From contig NZ_CP150218.1 in NCBI RefSeq assembly GCF_037969875.1, positions 5,766,001 through 5,830,000 on the forward strand: DNA of 64,000 nucleotides. The letters are read 5' to 3'. Under the pieces are notes generated by a model. The model ran no database searches. It saw only the letters and a program-made list of their open reading frames with translations, and was not told where the DNA came from. This document shows, piece by piece, positions 45,301-55,500 of this stretch. The position numbers and the translations under genes were made by a program. Origin of the DNA: Paenibacillus sp. FSL R7-0337. GTDB taxonomy: Bacteria > Bacillota > Bacilli > Paenibacillales > Paenibacillaceae. Numbering within the stretch: the stretch's first letter is position 1; each line of letters starts with the position of its first letter.

Positions 45301-46164
45301 GAATGGGCCCGATCCGGAGGCGCTAGAGATGAGCTGCCGTATTGGCTGGAATTAGCCAATGAGGTTAGGAAATTGCCGTCACCGCTTGCCCCGGTAAATG
45401 TCTTGCGCAAGGATACTGCGCGAGCAGAATACTGGATTAAGGGAGACGTTGGCCGAGCGCTATGTGGCGATGCCAACTCTGCATATCACACCGAGACTGT
45501 CCATCTCTTGCTAAGTGTTCTGGCTCGTGCATTGTGTGAATGGTTTAAGACAACGGCTCTATTAGTCAACCTTGAGGGCCATGGACGAGAGGACTTCGCT
45601 CCAGGTTTAGATATCAGCCGGACGATTGGCTGGTTTACGAGCACCTATCCGTTGTTGCTAAAGGCGGTCAGCGGAATTGGAGATACAATTAAGAACACTA
45701 AGGAAGCAGTGCGCGGAGTACCTAGACGGGGCTTTGGATATGGTGTTCTTCGTCAATTGGATTCAGGACTGGAAGATCAGGATCGAGCCTTGTTGGAAAG
45801 TCTGGTACCTGCGGTTTGCTTTAATTATCTTGGTGTGCAAGGAAATACAAATGATTCAGAAATGAATATTAACCATTTGCCAGGCGAAGTCACCACTGAT
45901 GACGAATGGGAGAGCCAATGGGTGCTGGATATCGTCGCAGTTCGAGTGGAATCGGCAATATCCATAGAAATGCGATATCCCCGCGCAATGTTCAGTGAAG
46001 AAGAGATTGAAGAGCTCTTGGCGCTGCTTGATACGATGGCTGAGCAGATTGCCGAGTTCTGTTTGAAGAGAGAAAGCAGTGAGAAAACTGCTTCAGATTA
46101 CACGGTAACCAAATTAAGCAAAGAAGAACTAGATAATATCTTAGAGGATATAACATTGGATTGA
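39295..46164 (+). CDS. PKS-NRPS KS-ACP-C-A-PCP-E (AT-less; D-amino acid module)
   Basis: 2289 residues. A docking helix precedes the KS (Cys212 in DTGCSSA, ETHGTGT, SNIGHT). No AT, KR or DH follows; the first ACP (Ser725, GGDSI) would carry a beta-keto chain. Then a C domain (HHIITDG, His928-929), an A domain from about 1240 to 1740, a PCP (Ser1785 in GGDSIKA, the form common before E domains) and an epimerase at about 1810-2260 (HHMAMDVVSW at 1960, LEGHGRE, IGWFTSTYP, FNYLG). The A pocket reads D-G-F-F-V-G-G-V-F-K, like branched aliphatic residues (Ile/Val/Leu). The gene starts with GTG inside the previous gene (14-base overlap), preceded by GGGGGGG. It would insert a D-residue. Confidence 0.93.
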   Translation: MAKDSMNVKKELIQFLLSKVKERELDPNLVKQYLKELGSAAKSDVEPIAIVGMSCHFPDADNPDQLWDNLSAGRQSITPFPAARLEDFKRIRKIKGPLRQGGFLESIDAFDAEYFNIPPQVALHLDPYHRLLLETFIETIEDAGYHRGQLQGRSVGIFVGNDHTHRLSMSYMPFVSDQDFTTVTGSWTGVLASRLSYLLNLHGPAIVLDTGCSSALVALDYAIKAIRQGDCDSALIGSANLFLDPVNFDNETQSSEYIVRAFDSGASGTVWSEGVGAVFIKPLSKALADQDHVYGIIRGIAINNDGKSNGLTAPSARAQQEVLLKAWERAGIPPETISYIETHGTGTHLGDPIEIKGLTGAFSKFTNKRQFCAIGSVKSNIGHTVGSAGMASLIKVLLSLRARALPPTINFQMPNPYIDFCNSPVYIQDTLTSWDAGMAPRRAGISSFSLSGTNCHLVVEEAPIDERSGIDEGLSLYPLSGRNIKLLEKTVLHHLRYVKKHPNMRWHDMCFTASTGREHHHVRAAILCRNAQGLIAGLEVLAKAISKGGWDTYTYQQSGEGVSLWLTPESSTFAQKEEQTVDSETAMQSLVASLANPEMREMPNAWVSLAELYITGVNVNFEGIYANQSVRRTPLPPQVFNNQRYWDETPRNLGESESEASETGNSMKFDAVSIWKEAVASGSRLPAEHEASGNVEVLLAWIWSEVLGYPVIHPQDDFYALGGDSINALRIIQVLNTAYSLELPPSSLLGFPVFSDFVQTVFKDFGFTDAVLDSLLEGSTVQAQVIQRSQGEENTLALTPAQSRTFLSVSMMPDSVAYNVTGVSRIRKHENIDDVEKIMRRLIERHESLRTSFHLQDGLPVQVIRSNVNFNVERKLLECEDQADIRMNMLQAELQRFVRPFDLETAPLVRAGYFEINGHEAYLAIDLHHIITDGASMGILFAEYMALAENRTLSPLLMGYREASALIRKRLDEIALQKQRQWWREQFADGIPVLDLYMDKPRPALRDYRGSRVIHMVPGALTAQVKQLAKNAGATLFTVLLGAFHNLLARLGGGRDIVIGTPVAGRPYLEFQEIVGMFVNTLPIRTRSTDMESFHDFLGQLKTTVMSAFDNQEYPYEALIEDLQPERIPGRNPLFDVYFALQNVDMGLSGSDEKFIEFDSRTAKFDITVSARETPEGLLMEWEYAEALYRHSTIERMARRFERQLASIVDNPSSPLDELNLMEEGEMDLILNQWNRAEMPYPDERGIPALFEEMVDRRGKVDALIMDGQRLSYEELNAWANRISREIAAHGVEPGSGVALLLNRSFDMIAAIIGVLKAGCYYIPMDSELSTARLQMMLVDGGAKLLLSHGELFHKYRECLDYENPVLDLNALNPDVSDANPALQVDGNTAAYAMYTSGSTGTPKGVLVSNKSVIRLVRNSRYLDILPDDVLLQLSNYSFDGSVFDIFNALLNGAALVLLHKHEVTNPQVLSQIILRNKVSVLFVTTSLFNAMVDVNLECFDSTRKVVFGGEAASLYHVRKAYERIGPNRLINGYGPTETTVFAVTYAIDCLPGDEGIPIGYAIGNTSLYVLDNRMHPQPIGMPGELYIGGPGVAIGYLNQPELTRERFVKNPFQPDERLYRSGDLVVRGADGLLKYLGRSDQQVKFRGYRIELGEIETTANCLDSVIGAYAGIHVDQAGVRSLCLWVVLDGDSSEVGCQNVRRSLEETLPSYMVPSFVIPISVLPLNKNGKIAESQLPGPFSGAQKPVRAPRNEHELLLADVWSQVLGIRTPSMDDKFFNVGGDSIKAIQVIARLQDKGYSVKMEDLFKNQSIESLAPHLNMQLKMQVEQHDIQGVCAPGAIQSWFLSNELNAGRRFNQAMFIRSNTSWDRTKIQAALTSICRHHDALRLTVSSDGRMRLRSPDEGPMYYLTDLPPHLNEDALHEAMIEVQKHIHLDGGPLVAAAIGSGQEAGQLFIAVHHMAMDVVSWGVLLEDFQACLEHAEISLPKKTSSFSAWTKELTEWARSGGARDELPYWLELANEVRKLPSPLAPVNVLRKDTARAEYWIKGDVGRALCGDANSAYHTETVHLLLSVLARALCEWFKTTALLVNLEGHGREDFAPGLDISRTIGWFTSTYPLLLKAVSGIGDTIKNTKEAVRGVPRRGFGYGVLRQLDSGLEDQDRALLESLVPAVCFNYLGVQGNTNDSEMNINHLPGEVTTDDEWESQWVLDIVAVRVESAISIEMRYPRAMFSEEEIEELLALLDTMAEQIAEFCLKRESSEKTASDYTVTKLSKEELDNILEDITLD

Positions 46165-46234
46165 GTGTATATGAATTCTAAATATTACAATTAATATCCT
46201 TAATTTTAAATAAATCGCTAAATAGTGATTATGT

Positions 46235-46263
46235 TTGTTTATATTAACCAAATATGGTACTAT
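46235..46263 (+). promoter_or_regulatory. Candidate internal promoter of the cluster
   Basis: The 135-base spacer 46165-46299 is the largest gap among the synthase genes and is very AT-rich. TTGTTT at 46235-46240 and TACTAT at 46258-46263 are separated by exactly 17 bases, 36 bases before the next start codon. It could drive the genes from 46300 onward independently. There is no terminator hairpin before it. Confidence 0.5.
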
Positions 46264-46299
46264 TTATTTGGCGGTAGAGGATAAACAAGGAGCTGCAAT

Positions 46300-49200
46300 A
46301 TGATCCATAAGGATGATATACAGGATATTTACGGTTTGTCTCCAATGCAGAACGGAATGTTAATAAGTCATGCTCTCGATCCTTTATCTTCAGCATATCT
46401 GGAGCAATTTGATTTTAATATTATGGGTGATGTGAATCCCCAATGTATGGAATACGCATTGATTCAGATTTCTGACTGCCATGATATTCTACGTACGGTG
46501 TTCTCCTACAAGAAAACGGATCTGCCCAGGCAGATCGTATTGAAATCCTGGCACCCTCAAATGACAGTTGAGGATTATAGGAACATGCATTCAATAGAAG
46601 CTGCTGTAGATAATTTCAAGGAAAAAGATAGAGCTAGAGGGTTTGATTTAAGTCGAGATGTGCTGCTTCGGTCAGCGTTATTGAGAGTCGGGGACAAAGC
46701 CTGGAGGTTAATATTGACTTTTCATCATATCGTGATGGATGGATGGTCACTTGCGCCCTTCTTTCAGGAGCTATTCGGATATTATGAAACTGCGGTTAAT
46801 AATCAGACGATACCGGCTGTTAAAGCGGGCTACCAATATAGCGAATATATCAGTTGGCTTCAAAAGCAGAGTGTGGATGAGGCCTGTGCCTACTGGAAAC
46901 AGTATCTTGATGGATATGATAAACCAGCATCGATCCCTACACTGGGGAATACGGATTCTTATTGTCATGCTAGGCATGTCTTTCCATTGAAATCGGATTT
47001 GGTGGAAGCAATGGAGTATTTGGCAAAAGCACGACAGTTTACGGTGAATACGTTGTTTCAAAGTGCATGGGGTCTGCTGCTCCAAAAGTATAACTATGTT
47101 CGGGATGTTGTGTTTGGAACGGTTGTATCTGGGCGACCACCTGATTTACCCGGTGTGGAATCCATGGTTGGTTTATTCATAAACACAAGGCCACAACGTG
47201 TTCAAACCGCTGATGGAGACAGTTTTGCCATGATTTGTTCCAAAGTGCAAGATGCAAGTTTTACATCGACTGCCTATGAATATTATCCGCTCTATGAAAT
47301 TCAAACACACTGTGAACTGAAGAATAGGCTGCTGGACCATGTAGTGGCGTTTGAGAATTATCCCCTAATCGATCAACTTAGAGAAAGGGAGACGGAAGCG
47401 GAACACTCTTTATGGTTCGAGGATATTCAGGTGTATGAACGTGCGAATTATGATTTCAGCATTATCGTCAATCCGGGAAATGAGTATTCGGTTACATTTA
47501 TCTATAATGAGAAACGGTACTCGCGAGAAACAATAGAAGGCTTGGAGCGAAGTCTGATAAACCTGCTAGAGGAGGCTTGCGCCAGTCCGGATGTTTCTGT
47601 AGATGAGTTGAGTTTATGCTCAGCTCTCGATCAAACGCAGATTATACAAGGCTTCAATGGAAAGAGATTCACCTATCCGTCCGATACTACCGTTGACGCT
47701 TATTTTAAGAGTATTGCTTCAAGCTATCCGAACGACACTGCTCTTGTATGGAGAAATAAAGAATTCACTTATGCGGAGCTGGATGCCTGGTCTGACCGCT
47801 TAGCCGCTCTACTGCGGGCTAGAGGGGTGAGCCCTGGTGGTAATGTGGGCTTATTAGTAGGGCGTTCACCAGAAATGATAGCTGGCATGCTGGGAATAAT
47901 GAAGACAGGTGCAGTCTATGTACCACTGGATATTAATAGCTCTGCTGAGAGATTGACAACAATGATTAAGGATACAGATATCCAGATGGTATGTACCCAG
48001 AAAGAACTAGAATCTCAACTGCCAGATGGTATAGCAACTCTATTCCTAGATTATACAGACAACGACGTAGCGGTCGAAGATATAAGCCAGAGTCATACTG
48101 CTGAGAGTCCGGCTTATATCATGTATACATCTGGTTCAACAGGGAAACCCAAAGGCGTGATGATTACTCATAGGAATATTATTCATCTAGTAAGTAGTGC
48201 TGGGTTTATGAAGTTCCAGCATGGTCAGGTTATGCTTCAGACTTGCTCGCCTACCTTTGATCCCTGCACTTTCGAAATTTGGGTGGCTTTGCTGCAAGGA
48301 GGCACTCTGGTTGTGGCAGACGAGGAGGATTGTATTGATTCTGGAAGGCTTGGTGAATTATTAATCCGCCGAAAGGTTAACAGTACGCAGTTGGTTACTG
48401 CATTGTTTAACCGGTTATGCGATCAAGACCCTGCAGTGTTCTCTTCTTTAACAAGTATGATGGTGGGCGGTGATGTTCTATTAGCTAAGTACGTTCGCAA
48501 AGTAAGAGAGTCGAATCCTGATTTGATTCTAATTAACGGATATGGACCTACAGAAAATACGACAATTTCCACCGTTCACATTATTAACGATTCCGATTTG
48601 GAAGCAGATCGTGTCCCGATAGGACGTCCTCTGGACAATTCATCGGTATATGTTATGGATCAGGGACTTCATCTTCTCCCTGTAGGTGCTATAGGAGAAG
48701 TATGCGTGGGCGGTGATGGGGTAAGCCTGGGTTATTACAATAACGGGGAGCTTACCGATCAGAAATTTGTTCAAGATACGTTTATGCCTGATGGGAGGAT
48801 GTACCGGACAGGTGATTTAGCCCGCTGGCTTCCTGATGGAACCGTCGATTTCTTAGGCCGAGCTGATTCTCAGGTGAAATTTAGGGGATATCGCATTGAG
48901 ATCGGTGAAATTGAACGTACTATGGCGAACTTCTTAGACCTCAAAGAAGTGACCGTTCAGATTCAGAACGTAGGACAGGAAAAGCAACTATGTGCTTACT
49001 ATACTAGCAGAGGTGTTCCTGATATAGATAATTGGCAGAAGCTATTGACTTCCAAGTTGCCGGTCTATATGATTCCTGTTTTCTTTATTCAGATGGAAGC
49101 GTTACCCTTGACACCAAACTTCAAGATTGACAAGGGGGCACTACCGCTGCCCTCATCAATAGTTCCAGGCAGATCCGAGCGAATGCAGCCAGCAAGTGAA

Positions 49201-49515
49201 ATGGAGAACATTATAACAGATATTTTTGCCTTAGTATTGGAAACAGAAGCTGTACCGATAAACTATAATTTTTTTGAACTGGGAGTAAATTCGCTAAACA
49301 TTATTACGATTAACAATAAGCTCAAAGCGAAGCTAAATAGAGATATACCCTTAACGGTTCTGTTTGAATACACCAGTATAGCCCGTCTGGCCAAATACCT
49401 GCAGCCCAAAGAGGTAATTGACAACCAAGAAGAACAAGATAAGGAAGCTGAATTGAATGAATCCAGAAGAACTCTATTACAAACTGATAGACTAATTCGT
49501 TTCTTGGAGGGCTAA
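46300..49515 (+). CDS. NRPS module C-A-PCP
   Basis: 1071 residues. It begins directly with the C domain (DIYGLSPMQNGML; HHIVMDGWS with His142-143), the form expected to accept a D-configured donor from the upstream E domain. The A domain spans about residues 455-955 (YTSGSTGKPKG, NGYGPTEN, YRTGDLARW). The pocket residues I read are D-P-F-Q-M-G-G-T-I-K; this matches no code I know, so no substrate is assigned. The A10 loop is PNFKIDKGALP, with the catalytic Lys kept and Gly replaced by Phe. The PCP is FELGVNSLN (Ser998), with VN replacing the usual GG/GH. GGAGCTG precedes ATG. Confidence 0.93.
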   Translation: MIHKDDIQDIYGLSPMQNGMLISHALDPLSSAYLEQFDFNIMGDVNPQCMEYALIQISDCHDILRTVFSYKKTDLPRQIVLKSWHPQMTVEDYRNMHSIEAAVDNFKEKDRARGFDLSRDVLLRSALLRVGDKAWRLILTFHHIVMDGWSLAPFFQELFGYYETAVNNQTIPAVKAGYQYSEYISWLQKQSVDEACAYWKQYLDGYDKPASIPTLGNTDSYCHARHVFPLKSDLVEAMEYLAKARQFTVNTLFQSAWGLLLQKYNYVRDVVFGTVVSGRPPDLPGVESMVGLFINTRPQRVQTADGDSFAMICSKVQDASFTSTAYEYYPLYEIQTHCELKNRLLDHVVAFENYPLIDQLRERETEAEHSLWFEDIQVYERANYDFSIIVNPGNEYSVTFIYNEKRYSRETIEGLERSLINLLEEACASPDVSVDELSLCSALDQTQIIQGFNGKRFTYPSDTTVDAYFKSIASSYPNDTALVWRNKEFTYAELDAWSDRLAALLRARGVSPGGNVGLLVGRSPEMIAGMLGIMKTGAVYVPLDINSSAERLTTMIKDTDIQMVCTQKELESQLPDGIATLFLDYTDNDVAVEDISQSHTAESPAYIMYTSGSTGKPKGVMITHRNIIHLVSSAGFMKFQHGQVMLQTCSPTFDPCTFEIWVALLQGGTLVVADEEDCIDSGRLGELLIRRKVNSTQLVTALFNRLCDQDPAVFSSLTSMMVGGDVLLAKYVRKVRESNPDLILINGYGPTENTTISTVHIINDSDLEADRVPIGRPLDNSSVYVMDQGLHLLPVGAIGEVCVGGDGVSLGYYNNGELTDQKFVQDTFMPDGRMYRTGDLARWLPDGTVDFLGRADSQVKFRGYRIEIGEIERTMANFLDLKEVTVQIQNVGQEKQLCAYYTSRGVPDIDNWQKLLTSKLPVYMIPVFFIQMEALPLTPNFKIDKGALPLPSSIVPGRSERMQPASEMENIITDIFALVLETEAVPINYNFFELGVNSLNIITINNKLKAKLNRDIPLTVLFEYTSIARLAKYLQPKEVIDNQEEQDKEAELNESRRTLLQTDRLIRFLEG

Positions 49516-49523
49516 ATAAAGAT

Positions 49524-52500
49524 ATGAAAAATAATTATACAGGTATGGAAATTGCTGTTATCGGGATGTCAGGAAGGTTTCCTAGTGCGGGAGATCTCGA
49601 AGAGTTCTGGAGTAATTTGGTTGATGGGAAAGAAGGAATTTCCTTTTTTGATAAAGATGAGCTTGTAGCGAGTGGGATGAATCCGGAATTGCTGGATATG
49701 CCTAACTTTGTTGGGGCTAAAGGTGTATTTCCTAACATTGAGTACTTTGATGCTGATTTTTTCAACTACACCCATCGTGATGCTGCGACATTAGATCCGC
49801 AAGTTCGTATTTTGCATCAAGAAGTCTACCATGCTTTGGAAGATGCCGGGTATGTAACGGAACAACCCCGCAATAATATAGGTGTATTTTTAGGTTCTAC
49901 AAGTAACTTTGCTTGGGAACTTGAAACTATGAAACTCAGTATGGATAACGATGAGCATATGTTTGGCACTGGTTTGTTGAATGATAAAGATTTTGCAGCG
50001 ACTCGAATTGCCTATAGCCTTAACCTTCAAGGACCATGCGTTACTGTGCATAGTGCATGCTCGACTTCCTTGTATGCTATTGATCTTGCTTGCCGTCAGC
50101 TCCTTACCGGAGCATGTTCAGTTGCTGTTGCTGGAGGCAGCAGTTTTACTGTACCTAGCCGTAATGGTTATTTATATACGGATGGCATGATTAATTCACC
50201 TGATGGGCATTGCCGCCCGTTCGACCAAGATGCCAAAGGCACCGTGGAGGGTAATGGCGTCGGAATCGTAGTGCTCAAGAGGCTTGAGAATGCGGTTAAG
50301 GACAGGGATCATATCTATGCGGTTATTCGAGGTTCTGCTGTCAATAATGATGGGAACCGCAAGGTAGGATTCACGGCTCCTAGCGTTGAGGGGCAAGCGG
50401 ATGTGATCCGCAGAGCTTTGTATATGGCAGATGTACCTGCGCAGAGCATATCCTATATTGAAACGCATGGAACCGGAACTATATTGGGAGATCCGATTGA
50501 GATAGCGGGCCTGCAAAAGGCATTCCAGTCTGTAGATTCTAAATCCGGCAGCATCGGTTTAGGGTCCCTAAAGTCTAACATTGGACATCTTGATGTCGGC
50601 GCCGGTGTTGCATCCTTTATCAAAACCTCGTTAGCTCTTAAAAATAAGATTATTCCAGCAAGTATACACTTCGAGAAATTAAACTCTAATATTGATTTCA
50701 CAAATACGCCTTTTCGGATGATAACTGAATCCCAAGAGTGGAACAGACAGCTTGAGTCCACAGAGAATGCTGAGTATTATCCTCTGCGGGCGGGTGTCAG
50801 CTCTTTTGGTATCGGTGGCACGAACGTTCATATTATATTAGAAGAAGCCCCGGAACGAGAGGTTTCGGGACCGGGCAGAGAATGGAATGTGCTAAGTCTA
50901 TCGGCTGCCACTGAAACATCTCTGAACCAGATGAAAGAGGACTACCTTACATTTATTAATCATGCTGGCGCTGGGATTAACCCTACGGATTTGGCGTACA
51001 GCTTACATACAGGGAGCAGAAGTCTAAAGGAACGTTTCTCGCTGCCTTATCGCAATTATCAAGAGCTGTCAGAAGGATTGGAGGCAGCTATAAAAGGCGA
51101 AGCTTCTCAGCGGGGAAGCAAGAATACAGTGTCTAATAGTAAGGCGGAAGTCATTTTCCTTTTCCCGGGACAAGGATCTCAATATGTGGGTATGGCCCGT
51201 GATCTGTATCAGACGGAGCAAGTGTTTTGTAATGAATTAGAGGCATGCTTAAAAATTGCAGAAGTAAGTGGAGAGTACACGCTTAGGCGACTGATTCTAG
51301 ATCCGGCGGCAAATGATGAAGAGATCATGAAAGAGACGGATCTTGCCCAATTATCCTTGTTCGTTATTGAGTATGCATTGGCGCGTCTATTGATGTCTTG
51401 GGGAATTAAGCCTTATGGAATGATTGGCCACAGTTTGGGTGAGTACACTGCCGCTTGTCTGGCTGGAGTGTTCTCTATTGAAGAAGGAATCCAGCTTGTT
51501 ATGGCCAGAGGGCGTCTTATGAAATCCATGGCTAGAGGCTCCATGCTTAGTGTCAGTGCCTCGGCGGCCATTCTGGAGCATCTGCTGCCTGCCAGCGTGT
51601 CTTTGGCTGCTGTCAATAGTTCGAACCAATGTACGGTGGCTGGCTCGGATGAAGATATTGAGCTGGTGCAATCTCAATTGGCTTCGATGGGCTTGACGTA
51701 CCGCAGGCTAAAGACCAGCCATGCCTTCCACTCGTCAATGATGGATGGTATGCTGGCTGAATTTGGTGAGGTGTGCGCCAAGGTTGCCTTTAAGGAGCCG
51801 GCAATTCCTTATGTATCCAATCTGACGGGGGACTGGATCACGCCTCAGGATGCTACCGATAGCTCTTATTATACGAAGCACGTGCGCAACTGCGTTCAAT
51901 TTGCCCGTGGAATTGAGACCATCTTAACGAATCCAGGAGTTGTATTCATTGAAGTGGGGCCGGGACGGACTCTATCCACCTTTGTTCGTCAGGCGGCAAC
52001 GGAGAAGACTGCGGGTGTAGTCAATATTTTACGCCATCCCAACGAGCCTTTGAGTGATGATGCGTTTCTCGCGGAACGCTTAGGAGAACTATGGTGTTGT
52101 GGAGTGGCTCCAGATTGGAAGGCTTATTATAAGGAACAAGTTCGTAATCACGAGCCGCTTCCTCATTATCCATTTGATGCTAAGAAATTCCCTATTGGAA
52201 GCAGAGATACGTATAGTCTGCTAAAGGGAATAACAAGCGGAGCCAAGCATAATAACGCTTCACAAGATATTATTCATAAGGATACTGGCAACGGGGCAGC
52301 GAAAGTGAGTCAGGTTCTTTGGGAGCCATCCTTTTTGCCTCAGATTAATCCTTCTGTGCAGCAGAGAACCAGTTTGATTTTGACCCAAGATGTTGGCCAT
52401 GCCATTCATTTATTTAAGAGCTTGCCTAAGTGGAGAGGGATTTTTGTCAATATTGGATGCGAGTATTCGTTCAATGGGTTCTACGATTCTGCCATACGGC

Positions 52501-55500
52501 CTGCTAACGAAACCGATCTGCGCCGCCTATTCAAGGACCTGAAGAATCATGCTATGCTGCCAAACACGATTATGGTGATTCAGTCTGATGTCCGCAGCAC
52601 TGAAGAGGAGCTTCGCGTGCTGGCTGATGTAATAAAGGAGGAACTTCATGATTCGCTACCAGAAGTTGTAGTCATTAGTCCTGCAGCTATAGGCAATCAT
52701 GCTCCTGGGCTCGTTACTTTGGTCAGGGCATTAATGACGGAGCAGCCTGGCTTAGTTATTCGTTTGGTAGATGCAGGTGTACCGTCTAACCATGTTGATT
52801 ATGTTCAACAATGGGCATCTGTAATTGAAAAGGAACTTGCTGTAGATGGTAGTAACTATCCAGCCGTATCCTATAACAACGGATCAAGAATGGTTCCTCG
52901 GCTTCGTAATTTGGATACGTGTGAGGTGAGGCAAAGTTCATCTATTTCAGGGAGCCATCTGGTTGTGTTGAGTCCTGAGAACCGGCTGCCAATAGCATTA
53001 GCCCAAACTCTCCAGCGCGAGAAGGATACGAAGGTAAGTCTGCTGCCTTATCGCTTGGATTCCAGATCCTTTTATGATGAAACGATTGTTCAGGCATTGG
53101 AGGATGTGCAAGCTCAGCAACAGCAGTATATGGAACGCTTTGGAATTGAAGATTTATCCGGTACTCACCGTTTAGTTGATGAATACTCCGCTCGTCTGGT
53201 GTTTGACTATATTAATGAAGTGTTTCTGATGAAGACAGGGCGGAGGTTTGACATCAATACCTTCAAAGAAGGATTGGGAGTCATTGACCCGCTTGCTAGA
53301 TTTGCAGATTATTTCCTCCATATCTTATGTGAGGATGGTCTTCTGGAAGCAGAAAAAGATAAAGGAAGCTTCAGGGTTACTGAGAGAACAGAACAGCTCC
53401 GTCAGCCTACAGAAATTCGTGCGGAAATTGAAGGTATGACGGATCTTTTCTCAGGACAACTGGATCTACTAGCTCACTGTGTAAGTAAATTTGAGCCTGC
53501 GCTTCGAGGTGAGATCCCATCTCTTGGCGTATTGTATCCTGAAGGAAACAATGAATTGCTTCAACGCACCTATGAAGGGACTCTTCAGGCCAAAGAAGAA
53601 GAGCTTATGATTGAGATGTTCGCACAAATGCTGTCTAAGCTGGTAGGCGAAAAACGCAGAATCCGTATTCTGGAGGTTGGAGGCGGATTTGGTACTATCC
53701 TGCGCCAAGTAACAGAGGTTCTCAAGGGAGTAGAAGTCGAGTACTTATTTACAGATGTATCAAGTTCATTCTTGGAGGATATTCGAGCATACGCGCATGA
53801 GAAGGACTTGGAATTCCTCACAACCGGACTTTTTGATATTACGAAAGATCCACAGCAGCAAGGATTTGAAGCGAATCATTTCGACATAGTCGTTGCGTAT
53901 AACGTTGTTCATGCAACACATCGCATTTCGGAAAGTCTAGATCATCTTCATAGATTGTTGAAGCTGGGGGGACTGCTATGTGTTATAGAACGAGTCCACA
54001 CCAGACGCTTTGTTGATCTTATCTGGGGATTGGCCGATGGATGGTGGCATTTTGATGAAAGTGAACGCGAACTGTCACCTTTAATATCTGTAGAGGAATG
54101 GCATAGACAATTCGTTCAGTTAGGTCTTGAGATGGTAACGGCATATCCCGATCAGAGCAAGTATGGAGCGCTGCTTGATGTAGGTATGCTTGTTGGCCGC
54201 CGGGTGATCATGGAAGAGACTGAAGGATTGGAGAATGTGATTCTGACGGAAGAGGGGGTAACCTGCCTGCCGGTCATTGCCGGAAGCGATATGGACTCCT
54301 TGCAGAGGGCGCTGGAAGCAACGCTCAATACGCTATCAAATGTGGATGGAATAATGTTATGGGATGCATTGGCGAATAAGAAATGCAGCCAGCATGCAGT
54401 AAGAGTCGCGCATCAGGAGGAAGTAGACTTATCCATTGCTGTAAACCAACTTATAACCAGAATGGATAATCAGAAGCCGCGAATCATGATATCTTCTCTT
54501 TCTCAAGCCAATCATTGGTCTTCTGAGCTAACGAAATGGGTTGTAGCAAATGATGAGTTGGATATTGCTGCAGATGTATACCGCCTCTATTTACCTTTAG
54601 AGAATGAAGGGATTATTGAGGAACTACCTGCTGTGCTGGGAGCAATGCTAGAGTCGGGTATACGCCAAGTTATCCTAAATCCTTGCGAATTCCCTTTATT
54701 CTCAGATAAACCGGGATCGGTTGGGGCTTCCAGTAAGACAAAGACAGAAATCGTAAAGGTTACAGAGCTTGAGGTTCTGGAGCAATTGTTGGAGAAGTCA
54801 TGGAAGGGGATTTTAGGCAGAGAAGACATTGGACGCGAAGAAGACTTTTTTGCAATGGGTGGAGATTCCTTCAAGTTGATCGAAATGACAACGGATCTGG
54901 AACGTGAGGGCTACAAATTATTGATGAATGAAGTATATAAATATCCAACCATTCATTTGTTAGCCGCATATATGAATCGACAATCTGAAGGTAAAAGCAA
55001 TGATATTACAACTGTTGAACAGTTGGAGGCACATCTTACCGGAGCATTTGGAGCAAAGTGGATCTTCCGCGTCTTAGGCGGAGAGCAGCCCGTTAATATT
55101 CTGTTTGTAGATGAAGCGGCAACCGGCGGAGTAGATTTTGCCCGTCAGTATCTTCAGAAGCTTCATATGTCTGAGGAACTTCTGCCGCATTATATTTATG
55201 AATTGTCGTTGTACGAACAGTTGTCTGAACCTATTGATCTAGGTCAATTGATAAAGCATGGTGTTCTATTTAATTCAGAGAAGATGGTTATCGAGAACGT
55301 TGAAGAACATATACAGGCAGGACAAGATCTCTTTAACCTAGCCGTTACCAGCCAGCCAATTATTAATCGCTTTGATCTAAGTAATATCCAGGAAATTCAT
55401 TTCCGCGGAGAAGTACGCTTACAGTTGTACATGATGCAATTTAATGAAATGGTGGATCAAGATTTATTAGAGCAAGCCTTATGTGATGTTGTGGGCAATC

